Source: Dicyema japonicum
Taxonomy: Eukaryota; Dicyemida; Rhombozoa; Dicyemidae
NCBI GenBank assembly: GCA_011109175.1
Contig: RDEW01000048.1
Location: 147,445-211,444 of the forward strand
Direction of reading: 5' to 3'
Length of the DNA: 64,000 bases
Shown: in pieces, positions 57,605-64,000 of the stretch
Layout of the letters: each line of letters opens with the position of its first letter
Numbering within the stretch: position 1 is the first letter of the stretch
Program-made: the position numbers and the translations under genes
The notes under the pieces: generated by a model
Seen by the model: the letters and a program-made list of their open reading frames with translations, nothing else
Databases searched by the model: none
What the model was told of the DNA's origin: nothing

Positions 57605-57890
57605 CTAATCAAGTGAACCTAGTAACCGCGCGGATCCAAATGAAAATTGGAATGCTCAAGGCTTTCACTCACTCTCCAATATCTTCCCGCCCATCGTTAG
57701 AGCTTCTATACAAACACTTTGTTCTACCTAGTATCGAGTACGCCTGTGCTGCATGGATTGCCCCTTTATCACTATCGGCACAGAGCAAGCTGGAAGTTTT
57801 ACAAAATCGATGTCTCAGAATACTATTGAGATCATCGAAAAAAACGTCCACCTCGTTACTACGGAAAACACTAAACGGATCCACCATTTA
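57605..57890 (+). pseudogene. LINE C-terminal relic (jockey-like)
   Basis: Open for 96 codons: SLELLYKHFVLPSIEYACAA then WIAPLSLSAQSKLEVLQNRC and LRILL. This is the 'LYxxxVxPxLEYAxxVWxP...LExVQxRxLRxL' block that follows the RT thumb. The same family is at 34840. It is truncated by the opposite-strand LINE end starting at about 57885. Confidence 0.72.
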
Positions 57891-58030
57891 TTATCATTAT
57901 TAAATCACTCCCGAGAAAACATAATGTTAATTAAGTCTCCCTTGTACTGTATTCCGAATCATCCTCTTCGTCAGCCTCGACCACTATCTTCTGTTGCGCG
58001 AGAGGTCGTCCAAGTTGTCCGCCGAAGTTA
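57885..58030 (-). mobile_element. LINE 3' end, same family as 55505
   Basis: Minus strand matches 55505-55670: RNRR-x-WSRLTKRMIRN, ACTTAATTAACATTATG, TTTTCTCGGGAGTGATTTAA, then TAATGATAATAAATGG. Two close copies of the same tail lie 2.4 kb apart in the same orientation. Confidence 0.62.
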
Positions 58031-58204
58031 GTGCCATACCAACCGCCGATAGGTCTCTCCACCATTTAGCAACTTATTATTATTATTGCCGCAAGATCAC
58101 TTGTTAGGAAAATAATGTCCTCATCTAAGTGATCCAGACCCACTAGGTCGAAGTAGAAATTTGTTAAAATTTGCATTAAAAATAAATTTTTATTAATTAA
58201 TTGT

Positions 58205-58400
58205 CAGTTGAGGAAGCCTGCTGCGTGGATTGCGAACGAGTTCCCTCGGAGTATGGCTATTCCAATCTTTTGTCTTAGCCATGACCCTTCTCGTTGATCC
58301 CTTTTCTTTCTGGCAAGCAATCCTCTGAGTTCTCGCAAAAACTCAGCCGTCATTGGACCAACGGCTCCCGATGATTCGGTAGCGATCCCCGAGGCAAGAA
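58205..58400 (+). repeat. Dispersed repeat family W-like, diverged
   Basis: GTGGATTGCGAACGAGTTCCC with TCGGAGTATGGCTATTCC contains the family W words in altered order. Weak match; otherwise nothing recognisable between 58030 and 58570. Confidence 0.3.
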
Positions 58401-58571
58401 TATTTCTTGATTAATTTAAAAAAAACAAAAATAAATTATACTTATCGAGAATAAACGTAAATTTATTTAAAGATAAAATTATCGTTTTGGTATTCGGATA
58501 TATCATCATCACTAAATATTTTGTCTTTGTTTTTCAAAAATGGTTGTTTTTCGCTAAAATAAAATCCAAAG

Positions 58572-60253
58572 CTACCATTTCATTTCGAAACAATTAAATC
58601 CGTCATGTGACTGCGGCTGCTGATCCATCACTAAAATTAATTTTAATAAAATACAGCTATAACTTTCCCCCATCTTCCTAATGCAGATTTTAACCGCCCA
58701 GCAAATTGAAATGATAATCAATAATACAATGAGAAATATCGCAATTATCCTTCCAGATCTGTTAGTTTCATCTAAATATCCAAATAGTGGGCAACTCGTA
58801 TTTTTTACTTCAATAGGAGGGGACTTGATTCTCCCAAAAACGTGGCTCTCCAATATACAGTAGTAGATTCCCGCCATGCTATCAAGATTATTGACATTTT
58901 GTGTCGAAATTTTCATAGTTCTGCTATTACACCTAATTGTACCTCTTAATATTCCCAGTCATTGGGGATACTTTGTATATATCAGAGGAAGTGATTATTT
59001 TGTCTTCACGGTAGAAGTTAAGGTCGCTAAGATTTGTTAGAATTGGATCGATGGGAACGATACATTCTAAAGTTGTGGATTGATTAGGCTTGAGAAAGGC
59101 GGTGTTTGGAGAATGGAGAATCAGCGACGGCACTTAAATATAAATTTGAATAAACTCTCAACAACGATCATTCTGGAAGAGGATGTAGCAGTTATATTGC
59201 TGGAATTGAAGATAAAATAAGCGAAGCACTGAATTGAGGCTGATTCTGTAACATTTCTGAGCAAAATTTGGCTGAAATTATCCCCTAAAAATAAGTACAT
59301 AAAATTACATTCATGCATGATTTCCCCGTTAATAGTCCAATGAAGACCCTTTTTTCTCGACTCCCAATTCGATATCCCAATTGATGTCGTAAACCAGCAA
59401 GATCCCCCACTAAGGACCACACAGTCTTTCATGTCATCATCAATCACAAGGGATTCAATGTAATCAAAAAGAGCACTTCGATCCCCAACACTGCAGTTCC
59501 AACGTCCCGGAGTTAGATCTTGGTCAAACTCTAGCAACCGTTATCATTGCTTAAACCACGTGTGGTGTTTGTCCCCATTTTATGATAACTTATTTCTTTT
59601 GATCCAACGCCAGAAAAGAAACATTGAAATAATTTTGAGTGTGATATTCTCGCTGTAAGACCAGGCGGGGGATATTGCATGGGTGGAGAAGTAGTTGAGG
59701 ATTGATTCGTCAAAAATATTCTAATTTTGTTCCCATCAATGCTTGAACAGTTTATATGCGCATTTGAGCACTTTATTGTTACTCCGTCAAAGAATAGAAT
59801 ATCTATTTTCAATCAAAGGGGGATACCCGGGGAGTAATAATCATAGTCAAATGAGCAGCACTCGGATTTACAGGAGCTTGGGACCGCTTTAATTTCCAAT
59901 TTTAGGCAACCATCTCTTGGGACGTCCAAATTATAAACCACGGGTTTCTTATCTAAATATTAGAATATTATAAAATGACCACTATCAGAGAAACGTTGGG
60001 AGATCGGTCGAAGAGGGCCTTTAATGCAGCTGCAGTCGTTTGTGGCGACACAGTATTCGTTGTTAACCCAGTAAATTCTAAAAAATTCATGAATTGATCA
60101 CTGAGCTGGCGACTGGTCGACATCGCATATGAAAGGATCGATGTATGAAAAGGATGGCCAGACAAGGACAGGTGGAACAAATTTGAGAGGAATACAACGG
60201 TGATTAAAATCGCTGGTTATGAGGAAAAGTAGATTAAAAAGAACATATAACAT
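58572..60253 (-). CDS. Immunoglobulin-type single-pass membrane protein
   Basis: Predicted 500-aa type I membrane protein of unknown function. The ATG at 60253 gives a signal peptide (MLYVLFNLLFLITS). The extracellular part is Cys-rich (NDCSCIKG, GCLKLEIKAVPSSCKSECC) with Ig-like segments: GVTIKCSNAHINCSS...LFQCFFSG; GRWNCSVGDRSALFDYIESL...ASIQCFAYFIF; and a clear V/I-set domain TTLECIVPID...LNFYREDK...VNNLDSMAGIYYCILE (Cys, Trp-equivalent, D-x-A-x-YYC). The TM is IIAIFLIVLLIIISICWAV; the cytoplasmic tail is about 25 residues. Many N-glycosylation sites. Introns 60078-60101, 59953-59979, 59803-59826, 59531-59556, 59133-59155, 58921-58942, 58631-58663 give exactly 501 codons. The stop is TAG at 58572-58574. 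No orthologue is recognised. Confidence 0.82.
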
Positions 60254-60944
60254 TGATAAGAAAATAGGTCGGTTATGAACTATTATATTTCTAAAAATTC
60301 TAGGCTAATTTATTTATTATTAAAAATAATAAAGTTTGATAAAACGAATTTTTAAAATAATAAAAAATAGATTAAATCTGGCTGTCATTTAAAAACTTTT
60401 AACAACTGACAGATCTCTGGAAGGCCTTGACATTCTTGTTAGCCACCGGTTTCCTTCACGAACAGTTTATCGAAAAAGCAAAGGGTAAATAGATTAATTC
60501 AACGAACAATTTATTTATATTGCCCACATTCTGAGTCAAAAGTGATCCCAAACCGACAAGGTGGAGGTCGATGCTTGCCAGTACGGGCATATGTACTGTT
60601 TTTCTAATTAAGCCAGGTTTCATATTTTGGGGGTTTCAATGAATCTGAGAAGGCTTATGTAGAGGTGCCTATTTGGAAGGTTGGTTGTACTTAGAATTTT
60701 TGTCTTAGATTCAGAAGTACTTCAAGAGTCATAAACTCGGAATTAAAACCGATGACTCAAGCGGATTCCTATAATTTTTCTAATTTACAAACACGTGGTT
60801 TCTTCTCTTAAAGGAAATATCAAGGAGCTCCTTTTTTTCTTCATCAATAGCCATATCAATCAGTTTTCTACTTTAAAATTATGCCAATTTTAACAAAATT
60901 ATGTTAAACAATCTTAAAATTGTGTTAAACAATAAATCCGATGG

Positions 60945-61050
60945 CCTTCGGTAGCCGCCTTGACTGCGTGGCTATTCCCTCTCAGGACTACGAACGAGAT
61001 TCGGTCAAATACCCAACAGCACTCGTGGAGATCTCCAACATGACGGTTTT
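60945..61050 (+). repeat. Dispersed repeat family W, copy
   Basis: CCGCCTTGACTGCGTGGCTA, TTCCCTCTCAGGACTACGAA, CGAGATTCGGTCAAATACCC, AACAGCACTCGTGGAGATCT. Best-preserved copy of the family. Confidence 0.62.
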
Positions 61051-62055
61051 TTTAGAAAAAGTGACCAATATGGTGGATTGGAGAGGTTTTGGTTTAATAG
61101 ACAATCTGTTGATTTAATAATTCTCGCTTTTCCAAAACATTAGGAAACGCCATTTTTTAATATTTAATCTATAAGAAAATTTTTTTCCATTTGAGAGAAA
61201 TATTCTCTGTTTATCTAGTATTTATTGATTTCTGTGGTCTTTTATCGATATTCCACATTTCTTGATAAATTTTTTTTATATAGAAAATCTACCAGCTACT
61301 GGTTAGTTGTTGTGATATTTGTAATGGTGACGTACCCCTATTCCACGAAATTTCTTCATCTCTTCAAGAATGATGGGACCTCTTATTTTACTTTTTTTTA
61401 TTTGGACGGAATGATGGACTGGGAGACATTTAATGTGCAAAGATTCGGAATGAGATATCGTAGAATACACTATTTTAGAGTTCGAACCCGTCTAGTACAA
61501 AATTTAGAAGATTTTTGACAGTTTTACTTAGAGGAGGAACAAGGAAATTATTAATTGCCAAACGCTCTTAATAGTAGCATAAAGTGTAGTTAGTTTGCTC
61601 ATCGCAAGTTATAGTCTTCCCCGTCATCAGTGAACATTTCACTGCGGAACCAGACTTGGATTAGTCAGCATGACTGTTCTTACTTCTTAATTATAAATTT
61701 TTATTAGCATAAAATTAATTAGTTCAATAACTAACTAATTTTTGGGACTAACTCATTGATTTTTAGGACAAGGTCTCCATTACAATATGGAGCAATTGAA
61801 GCTACCCATCATGATCGCGAGCCCAATGTTATAGAAAAGCCATTGTGTCATTCTAGGGTTTCTCTTCCGCAATCTCGCCAGCCGCCTAATTAACCTGATT
61901 AACTCAGACGTACTCTACCCAAGAACAGCAAACGTCTCAACTGAGCTCAGCTGGAATACGAACAGATCCCCAATGGTAATCGTAAATATACCATAGACAA
62001 ATCTGTATTTCAAAAATCCCCCCAAAGAAAATAAAAATCTCCCTCGTTGAAAAAC
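61051..62055. other. Mostly unassigned AT-rich stretch
   Basis: About 1 kb. Contains only a 3' fragment of SINE family S at 61618-61690 (GTCATCAGTGAACATTTCACTG). A 97-codon ORF at 61225-61518 has a hydrophobic N-terminal segment but no recognisable domain. Confidence 0.35.
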
Positions 62056-62059
62056 ACTG

Positions 62060-62350
62060 ATTTATACAACTCCGACAAGTAATTGGAATTCGTTGGAAAA
62101 AATAAATTACCAATTCAAAACTATAAATTACCAAAAAAATCTGATATCAAAGTGGCAAGATGGACATTATTTAGTCACATTCTACGGTTGGACGTTGATG
62201 GTTCTGAAAATGATGTCATTTATGCGTACTTCAATTTCTATAGAATCGATGGCTTCAGTGGAAGACCGACAACTACCTTACCCATAGTTCCGAGTAAGGA
62301 GAATACGAAGTGGCTCTTAGTCTGAAAACGATCTAGACATACTAAAATCC
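62060..62350 (+). pseudogene. LINE C-terminal relic
   Basis: Reads ISKWQDGHYLVTFYG in one frame and KVARWTLFSHILRLDVDGSE then GFSGRPTTTLPIV in another, the 'RW.LFGHILR.D....GRP.TTLP' block of the AP-endonuclease LINE at 24318. Not a host gene. Confidence 0.65.
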
Positions 62351-62929
62351 AAGCAAAAAACAAAAACACTGGTTATTATTTCCTCCGGAGTATTGGGTCA
62401 ATAAACTCTAATTAATTATAGTTTTTTCCACGTGCTATTAATAATAATAAAAGTATTCGAGAATTCCCAACTGAGAGCAAAAATGTTTTGTTCGAGTCAC
62501 TTTGAGCTATCGAACAGCATTTTTGTTATTTTATTCAATTAAAATTTTAAGAAATGGTGAAAATAGTCTTCTGAATGTAAATTCAAACTGAAGAGGTCGA
62601 TAGAGCAGTCAAAGATTTAATACATTGGATTATTCATCCAAGTTCGTGATATTTATCACTCAAAAAGTGCTCAAATCGACATTTTCTCTATATTATTTAC
62701 TATTGGATGAAACATGTTGACATTTGTACTTCATTTACTAAACGACAATGTTTCATTATTATATCCCCGAGGAATGCATAAAGACTTGCATATCAAGTAG
62801 ATTAATCAATGAAAGATTGTCTAAAGAATTCACTGAACGTCCTGAGCTGAGAAAATAATCGAAGACTTGAATCCATGGGACAGTAAGGATAATTGTGTTC
62901 TTGCCAAAAAGAATATGTTGAAAAAAAAC

Positions 62930-63010
62930 CTCAATAAACAGTAAACCCTCAATAATCCGAACAAAAAATTGGGTGCTTTCGGATTGTGAAGGTTTAATTC
63001 TCAACTTACA
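62930..63010. repeat. pogo/Tc1-like transposon end
   Basis: CAGTAAACCCTCAATAATCCG followed by GGATTGTGAAGGTTTAATTC resembles terminal sequences of pogo/Tigger-type elements. The partner end and any transposase were not found, so this may be a solo MITE end. Confidence 0.35.
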
Positions 63011-63239
63011 ATTAAAAAATTTACAAATTAAAAAAATTTCCATATTAATGAAGAGCTGATTTAGAGAAACAGGCGGAATTCGAAAAATTGTCCATAGGGA
63101 ATGCTAAATATTCTTTATATTGCCAAAAAGTTAGGCAAACTGAATCCGTAGTACAATTTCAATAAACATAGAGTGTACTATACATAAATTTGAAAAGTAC
63201 CTTCGGCGCATTTTTCTTTCTGTAACAACGCAATATCCC

Positions 63240-63960
63240 TAAGCGTGTATGGATATCCTTTTACCATACGATGGATAGCGCTTACATATATAGCCATTCC
63301 AGAGGAGGCCGCCTACCTTCTCCCCTGTAGTACCTTCTCCGTAGTTTTTTGATACAGGGGCATCTTGAATGCCTCGCCCTGTGTCCTTCCTCGCCACAGT
63401 TAAAGCACTTAAAAGACCTGACCTTTGATTGGCAGGCCTTCCGCTAATTTGGACCCCCGCAATTCTCTTTATAAGTGCATCGAGCTGGTGTGGCAAAATC
63501 CTTGGCAGCTATAGCACTGGATTGTTGTTGTTCGCTCTAGGGCCACATCGAACCTAGTAACCAATGCGTACTTTCTCGAGGCAGATTCTCTCTGCCTCTG
63601 CTCCAGAGCGAAGCCAGACCTTCATGGTCCGGAGTCTACTCCCCCCGCTTGTGGAGTCCTTTTTGATGTGTTCGACTACATTATCATTTACGAAGTCCAG
63701 AGGGACTCCGAAGACTAGAACTTTTGAATCCGAAGCCTTAGGAATGATCTGTGATATGCTATGTGCCCCGGGCACATAAGGTACCTTAGTATTGACCTCA
63801 GCTGAAGCGTCATCCTAATTCCTGAATCCTAGCAACAAATGGGATCTTCCACATTTGATAACTCTTCCTTTGGCATAGGTAGCCAGAGTACATATGCCAC
63901 ACAGGAGCTTAACGACTCCCACCTTCGGCACCTCTAACCAACTAGTTTAGTCAATCCCAC
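63240..63960 (-). pseudogene. LINE ORF1 with zinc knuckles
   Basis: Minus-strand frames read KVLVFGVPLDFVNDNVVEHI then LRTMKVWLRSGAEAERICLE (RRM-like ORF1 region), then CYSCQGFCHTSS, a degenerate CCHC knuckle, and SFKCFNCGEEGHRARHSRCP, a CCHC-type knuckle with two extra residues in the last spacing. This is the nucleic-acid-binding ORF1 of a jockey/CR1-type LINE, broken by frameshifts. It runs off near the window end. Confidence 0.68.
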
Positions 63961-64000
63961 TCCAACCAAATTTCAACTTTTCTGTCTTTCCTTTAAGGAA

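Noticed and set aside
1-64000. Ciliate origin because of the tiny introns
   Set aside because: TAA and TAG end the Pumilio, SGTA, MEK and Ig genes at homologous positions, and the gene set (KIF13, C1GalT, CHT, Ig and lectin receptors) is animal-like.

Overview
This is AT-rich eukaryotic DNA from a small, intron-dense animal genome. The best guess is a dicyemid mesozoan (Dicyema-like) or another extremely reduced metazoan. Ten host genes can be reconstructed: a KIF13-type kinesin, a tandem C-type-lectin membrane protein, Pumilio, an SLC44/CTL transporter, a core-1 beta-1,3-galactosyltransferase, SGTA, an SLC5A7-type choline transporter, a MEK1/2-type kinase, a WD40 protein and an immunoglobulin-type membrane protein. 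Almost every intron is only 20-33 bp, GT...AG, and restores the frame exactly: for the lectin, Pumilio, SGTA, MEK and Ig genes, subtracting the introns leaves an open frame divisible by three. TAA, TAG and TGA all act as normal stops, which argues against ciliates, the other well-known group with such tiny introns. Dicyemids are known for spliceosomal introns of this size, but the species assignment is an inference.

Layout. 1-2293: 3' part of a KIF13-like gene (+). 2.4-4.6 kb: retroelement ends and a DDE transposase relic. 4656-6178: secreted/membrane tandem C-type lectin (+). 6.2-10.1 kb: repeats, a hAT-type relic, and a chimeric insert carrying a piece of the neighbouring Pumilio gene. 10154-12577: Pumilio (-). 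12.6-17.8 kb: repeats, a Merlin-like (ISXO2) relic and a LINE relic. 17904-20446: CTL (-). 20.4-27.5 kb: non-coding DNA and a cluster of dead LINEs. 27871-28520: C1GalT (-). 28785-32140: a nearly intact R2/R4-type retrotransposon with one frameshift (+), followed by relics. 37622-38545: SGTA (+). 39.6-49.3 kb: dense mobile DNA, including a 660-bp inverted element built of 21-bp iterons, a hAT derivative and an inverted-repeat element with a telomere-like core. 49904-51694: CHT (+). 53919-55167: MEK (+). 56072-57359: WD40 protein (+). 58572-60253: Ig-type receptor-like protein (-). 61-64 kb: repeats, LINE tails and a LINE ORF1 with zinc knuckles.

The host genes do not form an operon or pathway; they look like independent housekeeping, signalling and surface genes scattered among repeats. 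About half of the window is derived from mobile elements. At least three coding LINE lineages are present: an AP-endonuclease LINE, a LINE with the 'GLHPLS...RFPRHAA' C-terminus, and an R2/R4-type element with a restriction-like endonuclease. There are several short dispersed families, one of them tRNA-like, and many repeat families share one 3' tail (GGATCACTTAATTAGTT ... GGGGTTATTAAATAAA). That shared tail suggests they depend on a common reverse transcriptase.
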